Below, in pieces: positions 31,901 through 43,690 of a stretch of 64,000 nucleotides of DNA. The stretch's first letter is position 1, and each line of letters opens with the position of its first letter. The notes beneath the pieces are model-generated. The model was not told the origin of the DNA and ran no database searches. It saw only the letters and a list, made by a program, of their open reading frames with translations. The position numbers were made by a program, and so were the translations under genes. Source of the stretch: Ryuthela nishihirai (lineage: Eukaryota > Arthropoda > Arachnida > Araneae > Heptathelidae); assembly GCA_038380435.1 (NCBI GenBank), contig JAWZYU010000007.1, forward strand, positions 23,725,001 through 23,789,000, in the 5' to 3' direction.

Positions 31901-32533
31901 ATACCCAATTCTGTTTTTACACGAATTTTTTTACACGATTTTGATTTAACATGGTTTAGAAAAGAATTCCAATTCTCTTTTTATACGATTTATTTTGATC
32001 TAACATGGTTCAAACGGTGCCTTTTTAAAAATCTCCTTTTGAATTTAATTCTGAAAAAATATTCCTATTGAAGAAAAAATTGCTAGAATTTACATTTATA
32101 ACAAAGATGCCGCTTTTATTGTCACATTTCTCGAAGTAGCTTTGAAAATGTACTCTAGATAAACATTTTGTGCACTAAAATCCCCAAAATTAAAACTACA
32201 CTAACGTAACTACAAAATAAGTTTTCTCTATTTTATTCTCTATTTTATGGAAAAATTGTACAAAATCTACTTCATTGGGAATAAAGTTTCAACATTGAGT
32301 TCCGGGAATTCCCCTCAATTTTATCTTCAACACATACGTTAGTCTTGGTCTCTCATTTCGTGTTTAAAGTTAGAAGTGCTCAGATGTTTAATAGAAGAAA
32401 TCGAAAAAAATTTGCTTTTTGAAGTTTTGTGTACGTAATATAAATTTATTAAATTTTGCGATAGGTAATTTATAATTTTTCATCATCTGATTTATTAACT
32501 ACAATTCAAATATTTTTCGTAAGCCTTACGACG

Positions 32534-33915
32534 ATGTCGGATAATTCAACTATACAAAAGCAGAAAAGGAAAGCTATCAATTTGGATACTAAGATCCAAA
32601 TTTCATAGATCGTCTTGCAACTGAAGAAGGTTCAACATCAATAGATAAATATTTTGGTTTGAACGAAGCTACCGTAAGAACCATCAAGAAAAATGAAGAT
32701 GCTATTAGAAAATCTGTGCTTTCTGGAACAAAATTGAGCGCTAAGTCGTCATCGTACACGAGAGATATTATAAAAGTGAAGATGGAAAAGGCACTGGTAA
32801 TGTGGTTAGAAGATAACTCGCAAAAAAAAAAACCTCTAGACCAGTGGTTCTCAAACTTTTATGCTTCTAAGTACCCCATGGAAATATGTATGTAACTGGT
32901 GTAACACTTGTACAGATAGATAAAACTATAGTTATAGTATAACAATGGGAATAAAATGAAACGTATATAACATATATCTAACAACTTTTGAGCTCTCACG
33001 GCGTACCCCAAAAAATTTTACCGCGTACCTCACGTTGAGAACCCCTACTCTAGACGGAAATACCATCAAACAGATGGCCTTATGAATATATAAGCAGATA
33101 CAAGAAATGGAACCAACCACATCAGCTCAGTTAAACAAAAATTATGAATTTTCTGCAAGTACAGGTTGGCTTGCAGGATTTCTTCAAAGACACGAGTTTC
33201 ATAATGTAAAGATAAAAGGTGAAGTTACATCTGCAGATGAGACGGCTGCTAAAGAATTTTGTCCAAAATTGGCCCAAATCATTGAAGATGGTGAATACAC
33301 TCCTGTTGAAGTTTGGAGTGCAGATGAAACTGGTCTTTTTTGGAAAAAAAATGCCGAGTAGAACCTACGTAGCAAAATCACAAAAAAACTGTTGGTGGCT
33401 TTAAAGCAGCTAAGGATCGTGCGACCTTTCTTTGCAGCAATGCTTCAGGAGATCGTATATTAAAACCGGTGCTCATCAATCGATCCCTAAGACCACGCGG
33501 TCAATGAAAGGTGTAGATTTAAATAAATTGCCAGTGTATTGGATGGGAAACAAAAAAGCCTGGGCTACAAAAGAAATTTTTAATGAATGGTTCCATAAAT
33601 GTTTTTGTTCCAGAAGTTAAACGCTATTTGAAGGAAAAAAAATCTCGAACTGAAAGTTCTATTTATTATAGACAATGCGCTTGGCCATCCTGTTTTGGAA
33701 CACCTAAATGTGTTAATACAACCACTAGACTAGGGTATAATTGCCACATTTAAAACTTACTACATAAGACGAACATTCCAATACATTTTGAATAAACTAG
33801 ATAAGGATAAAACACTAACAGTTATTGATGTGTGGAAGAAATTTTCTATTTTAGATTGTATCAGACATGCTGGATTGACGTTATCAGAATTAAAACCATC
33901 AACTTTAAACGCATG
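32534..33915 (+). pseudogene. Tigger/pogo-type transposase, broken
   Basis: From ATG at 32534 (MSDNSTIQKQKRKAINLDTK) the N-terminus matches a CENP-B-like DNA-binding domain with RTIKKNEDAIRKSV. Next comes a second HTH region ending GWLAGFLQRHEFHNVKIKGE. The first catalytic block VWSADETGLFWKKMPSRTY is at about 33312-33375, and FIIDNALGHP then IQPLD.GIIATFK follow at about 33650-33750. The segment before IQPLD is shortened. Frameshifts, in-frame stops and a hAT-1 insertion (32842-33047) make it dead. Family: DDE transposases of the Tigger/jerky group. Confidence 0.9.
32842..33047 (+). mobile_element. hAT-1 MITE in Tigger transposase
   Basis: A 206-bp copy, CAGTGGTTCTCAAAC to CGTTGAGAACCCCTA. 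Exact 8-bp TSD CTCTAGAC at 32834-32841 and 33048-33055, lying in the transposase coding sequence. Confidence 0.95.
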
Positions 33916-33950
33916 AATCAGAATTTAATCGATCAACTTTAAACGCATAA

Positions 33951-35110
33951 AGATAATTATATGTATATATAAAGTAAATTACCCTTCATAAAGAAAATAA
34001 TATGCCACTAATTCAAGAATACAAAAGTGCAAAAAAATATCTTACATATGCTTATTAACTAAATTTTATTCGTTGTCACTTTCTGACAATAGACGCATTG
34101 GTTTGCGTTGGGTTGTTTTGCCTCTGAGCGGCACTTTTTTCCCCACTATGGGCTAAATGGCCAGGTCACATGGACCCCGAAGGCTCAGAGAAGGTTGGGG
34201 GAGGGGTTTAACGTCCCATCCGACGGACGGCGGCCTTTTCAAGCCCATCGGTGTCCCCTACTGACCGTGGGCAGGGCGGGGAATTTTGCGGAGATAAATC
34301 TCAACGCTGACCCAGCTGGGACTCGAACATGGGAACTACAGATTACGAGCCTGGCGCGCTACCGACTGAGCCACCCCCGCCCCATTGGTTTGCGTAAGAC
34401 TGGAATTAAATCACTTTCATCGCTTGAAACATTTTGGCCGTCGTGTTCATACTCCAATGGGGAAATGCTCTCTGTGGCGGAGAAGGAGGAGAAGGATTCG
34501 ATGATTTATCGTTTGCAGATATTGATGAATTGCTGGTTGACAAAGCTCTTGGCGAAGATGAAATAATAGAAGTTGTCCTTGAGACTCCTGATGAAAAAAA
34601 AAGTGATGGTAATGAAGAGGTTCCACTCACTGAAGGTTTAGTTAAAGAAGGGCTTCAAATGTCTAGTCGTTTTTTTACAAATAATCCCATTGTCGAATGA
34701 GCTGAGCAGTTTAAACGTGAACTGAAGTCATGTATGGCGCGTTATCAACAATTATACGAGATCTAGTCAAAGCAGGATCTCAACGATTGATTACAGAGTT
34801 CGTTGTCAAAACTAATCAGACTTCAGAATCACTGGAAACAAGTGATAATTTGGTTCCCCATGCCACAGAGAACATTTCACCATTGGAGTATGAACATGAC
34901 AGCCAAAATGTTTCAAGCGATGAAAGTGATTTAATTCTAGTCTTATGCAAACGAATGCGTCCTATTGTCAGAAAGTGACAGCGAATAAAATCTAGTTAAT
35001 AAGCATATGTAAGTCATAGTTTTTTATACTTTTGTATTCTTGAATTAGTGACATATTATTTTCTTTATGATGAATAATTTACTTTATATATGTACACATA
35101 ATTATTTTTA
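33951..35110. repeat. Inverted duplication of the Tigger 3' part
   Basis: The left arm (33951-34477, less the SINE-A) is the reverse complement of 34858-35110. For example CATATGCTTATTAACTA at left answers TAGTTAATAAGCATATG at right. The roughly 380-bp centre keeps an acidic C-terminal frame (FADIDELLVDKALGEDE). Just left of the arm ATCAACTTTAAACGCAT occurs twice (33898-33950). Confidence 0.88.
34109..34383 (-). mobile_element. SINE-A with internal deletion
   Basis: Lacks about 110 bp of body between GGGGGAGGGG and TTTAACGTCCC. Exact 12-bp TSD ATTGGTTTGCGT at 34097-34108 and 34384-34395. It sits in the left arm of the inverted duplication, so it came after it. Confidence 0.92.
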
Positions 35111-35279
35111 TGAGTTTATAAAATAAAAAATGTGTTTAAATGAATAAAAATCAAATAAAGATTTAATTAAAGATTTTGATATGATTTGTTTGAAAACAAC
35201 TTATTATTTGTACTGGGTTTTCACGTCTGGAATCAATCTTCTGTTTTTTCATATGCACTGTATTTTTTTTACACGGTTT

Positions 35280-35410
35280 TTTCGGTAACCTATCTCTGTT
35301 TACGATAGAAATTTGCAATTTCGTTGGTAGAGAGATACTCCACTGACAGCAACGATCTGCCTCCTTTTCTCAGAGGGGTGAGAAAAGCAACTTTTTAAAT
35401 TTTAGGAATA
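35280..35410 (-). repeat. Rep300 fragment
   Basis: Reverse complement of the segment around 41500-41600 (shared CCCCTCTGAGAAAAGG). 35411-35761 is otherwise unassigned. A 50-codon open frame from 35597 (MSPKIIDAILNPKKPEE) has no family I recognise. Confidence 0.55.
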
Positions 35411-35761
35411 AAAGACAAATGCTTTTCACGTTACGTTGTACGGTATAATTGTTGATCATCTATTAGCCCGAAAATATTTAACGAGTGAAAAAAAAAGAGA
35501 TACACTTCATTCTGTTTGAAAGCGAGATTACCATACACGCAAAGAGGCGATATGCGCTATTTTGTTCACACAAAAAAATTTGGAATTTAAATTATTATGA
35601 GCCCGAAAATCATCGATGCAATTTTAAACCCGAAAAAGCCCGAAGAAATATTATTCATCTCTAATACCTACCATAGAATAATGAAGTGCTTCTATCCCGG
35701 GAATCAAAGAGCCCTTTTTGTTAATGCAATAGAAAGAAGATATCCAAAACACAGAGTTGAG

Positions 35762-36110
35762 ACGAGGTTGAGTTGTTTGGTTTTACTTCTGAGCGGCAAT
35801 TCCCTGCACACATTGGACCAAATGACCAGGCCGCAAGGACACCAAGGGTTTACAGAAAGCTCAGGAATGGGACATTATTAGGAGACAGATGGCCATCAGC
35901 TTTTCTTTTGCATGTATTGGTATGGTCCTCCTGCACACGGTGCCCCGGCTTAAAGTCTAATGCAACGGAGGGCTATTTTTTCAAGCACACCGATGTCTTC
36001 TTTTTCACCGAGGGCAGTGGGGATAGAGAAGATAAATTTAAACGCTGGCACAGTTGGAAATCGAACTTGGTAACATGAAATTATTGGCTTCCCACGCTAA
36101 TGCTCTCCCC
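35762..36110 (-). mobile_element. Old SINE-A
   Basis: Diverged tail (GTTGTTTGGTTTTACTTCTG on this strand), body and a degraded head. No TSD seen. 36111-36304 has nothing recognisable. Confidence 0.75.
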
Positions 36111-36304
36111 GAAGCAACTGTTTAGAGTGCGACCCCCTCCCCCGCCTTCCCAACTAACCGTAGTATCTTGCGCTATGAATCTCTTAATGCTATTTAATAA
36201 AATGAATGTTTTAACCCTTTAGTTACGTACTGGATTCAGTACTTTAGTTCCCTAATGGATGAAAGGAGGAAAACATGCGGATCTCGAAGCCCGTTTGATA
36301 CAGA

Positions 36305-38215
36305 CAGGGGCGTAGCTATGGAGAGGGCTGAGAAGGGAGGCTCGAACTAGGAGTTGGCAAAATTCGAAGCGACTTCTAGGTGAGTTGTGAAAATTTGTAA
36401 TTTTTTTTGTAAAATTAAGGGGAGTTATCAAAATCGAAGCAACTTGGCAAATCTAGGGCAGTTTGGAAAATGGAGAGACGGCAAAATCTAGAGCAGTTGG
36501 CAAAATCTAGAGCAGTTAGCAAAATTCGGAGTAACTTGGTAAAATTTTCGGGAGTTGGCAAAATTCGGAGTGACTTGGCAAAATCATTGGGAGTTGACAA
36601 AATTCAGGTGAAATGTAAAAATTGGTATTTTTTTCTGTAAAATTATAGCGAGTTGGCAAAATCTAGGAGCAGTTGACAAAATTCGGAATGACGGCAAAAT
36701 CTTGTGGAGTTGACAAAATTAGGAGGGACTTGGCATAATTCAGGTGAGATGTAAAAATTGGGTTTTTTTCTGTAAAATAATGGCGAGTTGGCAAAATCTA
36801 GGGGCAGTTGGCAAAATTCGGAGTGATTTGGGAAAATCTTGAGGTGTTGGCAAAATTCGGAATGACTTGGGAAAATCGTTGGGAGTTGGAAAAATTCAGG
36901 TGAATTGTAAAAATTGGGATTTTTTTCTGTAAAATTATGGCAAGTTGGCAAAATCTAGGAGAGTTGGCAAAACTTAGGGAGTTGGCAAAATCTAGGAGCA
37001 GTTGGCAAAATTCGGAGTGACTTTGCGAAATCTTGGAGAGTTGACAAAATTCAGGTGAGATGTAAAAATTGCAATTTTTTTTCTGTAAAATTATGGCGTG
37101 TTTGCACAATCGAGGCAACCTCGCAATATCTAGGAGAGTTGGCAAATCTTGGGGGAGTTGGAAAAATTCAGAGTGACTTTGTAAGAATCAGGTGTGATGT
37201 AAAAATTGGGATTTTTTCTGTAAAATTGTGGCGAGTTGGCAAAATTCGAATCCACTTGGTAAAATACGGGTGAGTTGTGAAAATTGGGATTGTTTTTGTG
37301 AAATTAAGGAGAGTTGACAAAATCGAGACAACTTGGCAAAATCCAGGGAAGTTGGCAAAACTGGAAACCACTTGGTAAAGTACAGGTGAGTTATAAAAAT
37401 TTTGATTGGTTTTGTGAAATTAAGAAGAGTTGGAAAAACTAAAAACTCTTGGCAAAATCTAGAGGAGTTGGCAAAATTCGAAGCCACTTGATAAAATACA
37501 GGGGAGTTGTGAAAATTGTGCCTTTCTTGTGCAATTAAGGAGAGTTGATAAAATTTGAAGTGACTTGGCAAATTCAGAGAAGATGTAAAAATTGCGATTT
37601 TTTCTGTAAAATTACGGCGAGTTGGCAAAATCTAGAGTAGTTGGCAAAATTCGAATCCACTTGGTAAAAATAAAGGCGAGTTGTGAAAATTGAGATTTGT
37701 TTTGTGAAATTAAGGAGTGTTGGAAAAATTGAGGAAACTTGACAAAATGTAGAGCAGTTGGCAAAATTCGAATCCACTTGGAAAATACGGGCGAGTTGTG
37801 AAAATTTCGATTATTTTTGTGAAATTAAGGAGAGTTGACAAAATCGAAAAACTTGACAAAATCTTGAGGAGTTTTAAATATTTGAAGCAACTTGGGAAAT
37901 TTAGGAGAGATGTAAAGATCAGGATTGGTTTTGTGAAATTAAGGAGCGTTGGCCAAGGGGAGTTGGGAAAATTCGCACCGACTTGCTAAATATTGGGATT
38001 ATTTCTATGAAATTATGGCTAGTTGGCAAAATTGGAAATCAAATGGCCAAATTCAGGAGAGTTGTGAAAATTGCCTCAACCCCCACCTCCCGGAGCGAAA
38101 ATCTAGGTAAGAAGCAGACAGACACATTATTTTCTCAGTCGGTAAAATTGGATTTTCGAGTTGGAATATTTTCGATTTCTCTCCCCCTCAACCATAGTCC
38201 TTCGCTACGCTCCTG
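36305..38215 (-). mobile_element. R-element, copy 2
   Basis: Starts CAGGGGCGTAGCTATGGAG and ends TCCTTCGCTACGCTCCTG, opposite orientation to copy 1. The interior is the same degenerate TTGGCAAAATC / GTTGGCAAAATTCGGAGTG repeat family, less regular than the minisatellite block in copy 1. The stretch 37050-37280 is very close to the reverse of 13700-13920. No clear TSD, and its right side abuts a partial hAT-4, so a rearrangement is likely. Confidence 0.8.
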
Positions 38216-38795
38216 AGTACGTACTAACATGTCAGAACTTGAATAGAATGCTCTGCATTTGTAAATGACTCCACAAAAATGCTATTATTGAAAACAGACT
38301 GCGCATGAGTGAGTCTCCAGTAGTGTTGCCAACATAAATTTTTTGTGTACTGTGACTATTCACGGCGAAAAATAATGTGCCGTGAGTACCAGATGCCTGC
38401 TTACAAAAGGAGAACAAAAAAGTTAGAAATAGAGCACAAAGGAGGGGAATCGAACTAGAAATGGAGCACAAAGGAGGACATTCTTTCAGTTTGTGAAATA
38501 AAATAAGTTTTTTTCATATGAGAATTAATTTAGCATTCACGATTTGCATTTACAATAAATTATTTCACGTTTAACAGTAAATTATATTATAATCATGGGT
38601 TCAAGAAATTTAAAAAAGGAAAGTACAAAAAAAGAGTGCTTTCATTTTAGTTTGAAACATGTTACTAGTCTGTACAAAAAGGAGGACATTTCGTCTTTTT
38701 TTCAAAATTCTGGGAGTGGACATGAGATGAAAAAAAGGAGGACGTATGGTAACTCTAGCCGTGATCAAAAAAGTTCGAGAACCTCTGCTCTAATA
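38216..38795 (+). mobile_element. hAT-4, right part only
   Basis: Matches 10961-11517 throughout, including the MGSRNLKK reading frame (from 38595) and the terminus GTTCGAGAACC. The left roughly 220 bp are absent; copy 2 of the R-element sits there instead. A local duplication of GAGCACAAAGGAGG is present near 38430-38475. Confidence 0.85.
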
Positions 38796-38884
38796 ATAAT
38801 CTTCATTCATATTCATGTTAGTTATACAAAAGTTCAAACAAATGACCCGCAAAGCATCTGTTTATCTGCAGGAGAGAAGAATAA

Positions 38885-38935
38885 TCCCCCCTCCCAACCA
38901 TAGTCCTTCACTACTCCCCCCCCCCCCTGGATACA
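38885..38935 (-). mobile_element. R-element terminal scrap
   Basis: CCTCCCAACCATAGTCCTTC followed by a C tract and CCTGG. This matches the inner end of an R-element without the rest. Confidence 0.4.
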
Positions 38936-38984
38936 GAGCTGGCCCAACAGCAGAGCATTCCAAGCTGCCGCTGGGGGGCAAAAA

Positions 38985-39210
38985 TTTAAGAAGGCCTACT
39001 GATAATTCAATGGGCTCGTTCTAATTTCAACACAAAATAAAAGTACCATGAACGTTTCGTGCCGAAGCCTTTACGTAAGTTTGCGAGCATAGTAATATTG
39101 AAATCCTTTTACTGATGATTCAGCTGGCATTTTATTTCAAATGTGGAGGCAGAAAAACCTATTCAGCTAGAGTCACGAAACTGGTAACATCGTTTGAGAT
39201 GACAAAAAAT
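38985..39210 (+). repeat. Repeat shared with 57740-57935
   Basis: Both copies carry AATGGGCTCGTTCTAATTT-like, GCGAGCATAGTAAT-like and ATTTCAAATGTGGAGGCAGA-like blocks in the same order (about 200 bp, diverged). Family unknown. Confidence 0.6.
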
Positions 39211-39298
39211 GGTACGATTTTGCTTTTATCTTTTTTATTTTATGGCACATATAAGATGATAGGTATTTTTTTCCTTTTTGAATTTATATATTTTATCA

Positions 39299-39545
39299 GG
39301 GCCGTACATAGGGTAGCCCAATGGGGCCATACACCCTCCTCTTTCAGAATTCTAGTAATAGAGGGGAAAAAATTATTAAATTTATTTATATTTTATGCAT
39401 TTTTTAAAAATTTTTTTAAAGACTTATGGAACGGGGTTGGAAATCAAGTTTCTTGTCCCCTTCTTTTACATTTTCCCCGTCTCGTCTCGATTGTGTTTCT
39501 CTCAATATATTCCCCCTCGATTTTTTTTCTTGATCCGGATCTGTA
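39299..39545 (+). mobile_element. G-MITE copy
   Basis: Starts CAGGGCCGTACATAGGG and contains AGAATTCTAGTAATAGAGGG, a T/A-rich middle, then CCCCTCGATT and GATCCGGATCTG. It lines up with 48480-48775. Confidence 0.65.
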
Positions 39546-40980
39546 TGTTATTAAGAGTCAGTAAAAGTGTTTTTTTTTTACAATTTTTAAACAATCACAA
39601 CGGTTCTTTCTGTTTACATTTACAGTAACACCAAGTTTATTCGAGATTTTCATATCATTAAAAATTTCCTTTAATTTTAAGTCCCAGTATTCACATTTCA
39701 TGCAAAAGTAACTGGATAATTCTTAATTAGGTGAAAAAAAAAGCCTTTTCCTTAGAATATCAATATACTTGTGCGTGAATAATTTAAAAAAATAATGTTC
39801 GTAAAAATTTTATGTGTTTACCAACCCAAGCATTGCCTCTTTTACTTCTTATCTCATCCCTGATTATAGTTACTCTCTTATTTCTGATTTCAGCGAATAA
39901 AAAAACGCCCTTAAAAAGAATTTATTTTAGGTTCTAACCGGCATTCTGAATGGATCACTCATTTTGTCAAGCGGCACAAGATATGCCAGAGAAAATATGA
40001 AAAAAATTTGGTGACGTCATGCCAGTGGTAGATTATGTATCTGAAGGCTCCAGGAGCAAGAATTCGGGAGGCTTCCAACTCTTCGGGATCAACTTACAAA
40101 TATCAAAAATGTATGCAACACATTTAACAAACTGAATTACAGAAATGCATAAATAGAAAATTTGTTATGTATCGTATAAACTTGCTTAATAATAAATAAG
40201 CAGCACAAAAATTATAGATAAAAATAAATGTGTCTTCTTTTTCGTGTATTGAACAAAATTCACACTCTATCTAGTATAATCTAAGTAAAAACTCAAGATA
40301 TGTATGTTAGTAGTTGATTGTAAATATTTTACCAAATGAAAATAATTTCTAGATTTGACTATTTTGAGACTTCCGTGAGAGGCTGCAGGTGAGCCCATCA
40401 TGTGCTTGTGTGGTAATTCCCACTGCCTCATGCAAGATATCGCCCTAGGGAATCCTTAGGAAATGAAACAGGCTAATTCAGTGACTTTTTTATGTGAGTT
40501 ATTTTTTTACTGATGGTGAATTTTTTGGGATTTTTGTGACATATTTTACAATATGCAGCTATTTAGAATATATCTAGTAACAGTCATAACGTTATACTTT
40601 ATTAGAGAAATAAATTTTTGAAAGTTTAAAAATCATTTCATTAATACCTTGAATTTAGATTTCATTTCGCATTATAAAGTAATTTATATCTTTTTCATAT
40701 ATTTTATGTGTATTTATTTATAGACAGTTCTACTGTTTTCGAAAATGTCAAATTAACCAGATTTTCCGTATTAATTCTAAATTTATAGTAATTCTAAAAT
40801 TTTCCCGCTCCCTTGAGCTATGAATTAATAAGCTTTTACAGCATTTGTTTCATTATTAATAATCATTGTTTGTATTATTGATTACTTTTACACCATTTTC
40901 AAAAATCGTGCTTCAGTTTTTCCCTTTCGTCTGGCCTTCCGTTTGTTTATAAAATTTTATAAATAAAAATTAAAAGTTTG
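39546..40980. other. Unassigned AT-rich sequence
   Basis: About 1.4 kb without a recognisable gene. CCAGTGGTAGATTATG near 40021 could be a MITE end, but I found no partner. Confidence 0.5.
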
Positions 40981-40989
40981 TAAATATTG

Positions 40990-41201
40990 TCGTCCCGTGG
41001 TCGAGTGGTTAGCACGCTTGGCTACTGATCTACGGGACCTGGGTTCGAGCCCCGGGTAAGAGCATGGATGTATGTGTTGTTTTTCTGCTGAGGTCCTGCC
41101 ATCCTCTCAGATCTTTTACTTTGACATATAAACTGACAGGCTCCTGTCAGACCTCTGTGGCAAGCAGTTGCTTGAGGGGGTATTTATTTTACTTTTATTT
41201 A
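40990..41201 (+). mobile_element. SINE-B, full length
   Basis: A 212-bp copy with TSD TAAATATTG at 40981-40989 and 41202-41210. Head GTCCCGTGGTCGAGTGG, B box GGGTTCGAGCCCC. Confidence 0.93.
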
Positions 41202-41380
41202 TAAATATTGAATTTTTCCTATTTCGTTTTCAAACTGAAAGAATACATATCATATTTGGTGCATGTGGGAATCTCGTTTTCAAACAGAACGAAGTTTACC
41301 TTTTTTAAAATGCAAACAGTAGTATTTTATTAGTAAATATAGAACATAAAAAGTCCAGTAATAAATTATCATAGGAAAAG

Positions 41381-41449
41381 TCCTGTAGACAAACGGTTAA
41401 GACGCCCGGCATGCTTCTGGGAGACCTGGGTTCGAATCCTATTTAGGAC
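41381..41449 (+). pseudogene. tRNA-like sequence
   Basis: Acceptor arms TCCTGTA and TTTAGGA pair 6 of 7. Anticodon stem CCCGG/CTGGG pairs with one wobble around the loop CATGCTT. B box GGGTTCGAATCC. Triplet TGC, but position 33 is A instead of the near-invariant U, and one T-stem pair is broken. It is probably a tRNA-derived pseudogene or the head of a short repeat. No A tail or TSD seen. Confidence 0.55.
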
Positions 41450-41499
41450 AAGCAATTGTTTTCGGCATCAAAAGTATTTATTCCTTCAATTTTAAAAAT

Positions 41500-42640
41500 T
41501 TCTTTTCTCACACCCCTCTGAGAAAAGGGGCAGATTGTTGCAATCAGTGGAATATCTCTTGACACTATACCACCGAAATTTCAAATTTCTACCATAAACA
41601 GATCACTTGCAACATTTCTTAAAAGTTTCGCCGTTTACTGATCACTAACGCTACAATTTAAAAGTATTTAAGGATTTGAAAAATACGAATTATAACATTT
41701 CATTAATACCAATCCAATTAAAAGAAGTTTTACGAGTTTCCCTTAAAACATAAAAGTGCTCCCTTCCCCCCCCCCCCCTGAGTATATGGGGTCAACTCAT
41801 TGTTGCAAATGAAAACTTCACGACCTTTACAATTCACCCTAAAAATTTAAAATTTCTAGCATAAATACATTGTTTGAAAATTGAAAATTTCTAGCATAAA
41901 CACATTCGTTTGAAAATTCGTTAGAAATTTTCGAATTTTTCACTGTGAGGGCACAATTACAGCTCTCGGGAGATTCGGGAAATTTGACTTATAGTATTTC
42001 ATCAATTCCTATCCAACCTAGTCTCTAACCCCGTCTCAACCCAGTCTCTAAGAATTTTTAATTTATCTCTAAATGCAAACAATTATCTCTTTAAATAAAA
42101 AGATGCTCGCTCAGGGGGAGGGTGTAGGATCAACTCATTGGTGCCAATGAAAACCTTATGACCTTAAGATTACACCATCAAAATTGCAAATTTCTACCAT
42201 GAATCTATCATTTGGAATATTCGTTTAAAATTTTGGAATTGCAATTTTTCCAGCGTTAGAGGGCGCAGTTATAGCTTTTGGAAGATTCAGAGAGTTCGAG
42301 TAGTATATTTCGTCAACACCTATCCAACCGAAAAGAATTTTTAATTTATCTCTAAATGCAAACAATTATCTCTTTAAACATAAAGATGCGCCCGCTGGGG
42401 GGTGGGGGAGAAAGGATCAACTCAGTGGTGCTAATGAAAACATTGTGACCTTCAGATTACACCATCAAAATAGCAAATTTCTAGCATGACTACGTCGTTT
42501 GGAATATTCGTTTAACTTTTGGAATTTTTTTCAACCTTTTCCGTCTTAGAGAGCGTAATTATAAGTTTTGGAAGATTCAGAAAGTGCGAATTGCAATATT
42601 TTATCAATACCTACCCAACATAGAAATAATTCTCATTTTA
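41500..42640 (+). repeat. Rep300 tandem array, 3-4 units
   Basis: Units of about 290-310 bp. The block near GCAGTTATAGCTTTTGGAAG recurs around 41950, 42260 and 42550, with a weaker one at 41640. Each unit also has CCTATCCAAC, TTTAATTTATCTCTAAATGC and GGATCAACTCATTGGTGC-like blocks. Single dispersed units occur at 5620, 31420 and 35280 (reverse). No coding capacity. Confidence 0.85.
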
Positions 42641-42869
42641 TTTATATCAGCCATGGCAAACCTGTAGCCCGTAAACACTTTTCAACTGGCCTGCGAATAC
42701 TGTCGCGCAAATTATTAAATGTAAATTTTTTATCTTTTTATTCTTAAAGTATTTTGTGGAATACAAATTCTTCTTTTTTCTCCCAATTTACATTTACACA
42801 GTTTTTGAAAGTGTTCTTTTTCTTTAGTTGCTTAAATTAAATTTACGACGACATCGACCCACATGACAG

Positions 42870-43690
42870 ACTTTGCGAATAGGGACAGATCTGGTTTTCT
42901 GGGAAAGAAGCATTTTCAGGGGAAGAAGCATTTGAGAAACTTATAGCTGCATTAAACACGTAAGTTTTTTTTTATCCAAGGTCTAAATATTCCGATGCTA
43001 TTGTGCGTGCAAGTTTTGTTTTTAGTGAAAAAATTGCAAAGTATTTCAAAAATTCTTCTGATGGCGAATTTGCAAAGGATTTGGGTTGGGTTGTTTTATC
43101 TCTGAGCGGCACTTTTTTGCACACCATGGGCTAAATGGCCAGGTCACAAGGACCCCAAAGGCTCAGAGAAGGTTAGGGGAGGAGACCCACTGGTATAGCT
43201 GTTAGCAGACAGATGGTAGCCTTCTGTCAAGGCCATCCAGAGTGTTCTTTAACGTGCACAGGGTATGGCTCCCCGCACTCGGAGCCACGGCTTAACGTCC
43301 CATCCGACGGATGGCGGTCTTTCCAAGCCCATCGGTGTCCCTTACTGACCGTGGAGATAAATCTCAACGCTGACCCAGCTGGTACTCGAACCTGGGAACT
43401 ATAGATTACGAGCCTGGCGCGCTACCGACTGAGCCACCCCCGCCCCAATTTTCAAAGGAGTGCCTGCAAACAGTTTTTAGTATGTTTTGTCCAGAAAGAA
43501 AATAAGTTTATCCCGTGGAATCGTACTCAGGTGTATCGATGAACTTGCTGCAAATATAGAATATATCTTTATAGAGCTTTGCATCGAAATTTGAATATTT
43601 TTCTTTGGCTCTTGGTGAAAGTACCCACGTCTCTAAAGTAGTTTAAATCGTGGTATTTATATGTGGAGTCGATGTTAATTTCCATTAAAC
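42870..43690 (+). pseudogene. hAT transposase remnant
   Basis: Before and after the SINE-A the plus strand gives FSEKIAKYFKNSSDGEF, then AKECLQTVFSMFCPERK, and later ASKFEYFSLALGESTHVSK. The last corresponds to the conserved SKFEYFSLALDESTD region of GTF2IRD2/Zaphod-type hAT transposases, here with the catalytic-site D changed to G. Stops and frameshifts throughout; most of the C-terminal half is gone. Confidence 0.75.
43090..43446 (-). mobile_element. SINE-A in hAT transposase remnant
   Basis: A nearly complete copy with a gap after CTTACTGACCGTGG. TSD AATTTGCAAAGGA / AATTTTCAAAGGA (43077-43089 and 43447-43459), 12 of 13. Confidence 0.92.

Noticed and set aside
34406..34630. Serine-rich reverse ORF MSGTSSLPSLFFSSG
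   Set aside because: Antisense to the acidic Tigger C-terminal coding frame (FADIDELLVDKALGEDE).
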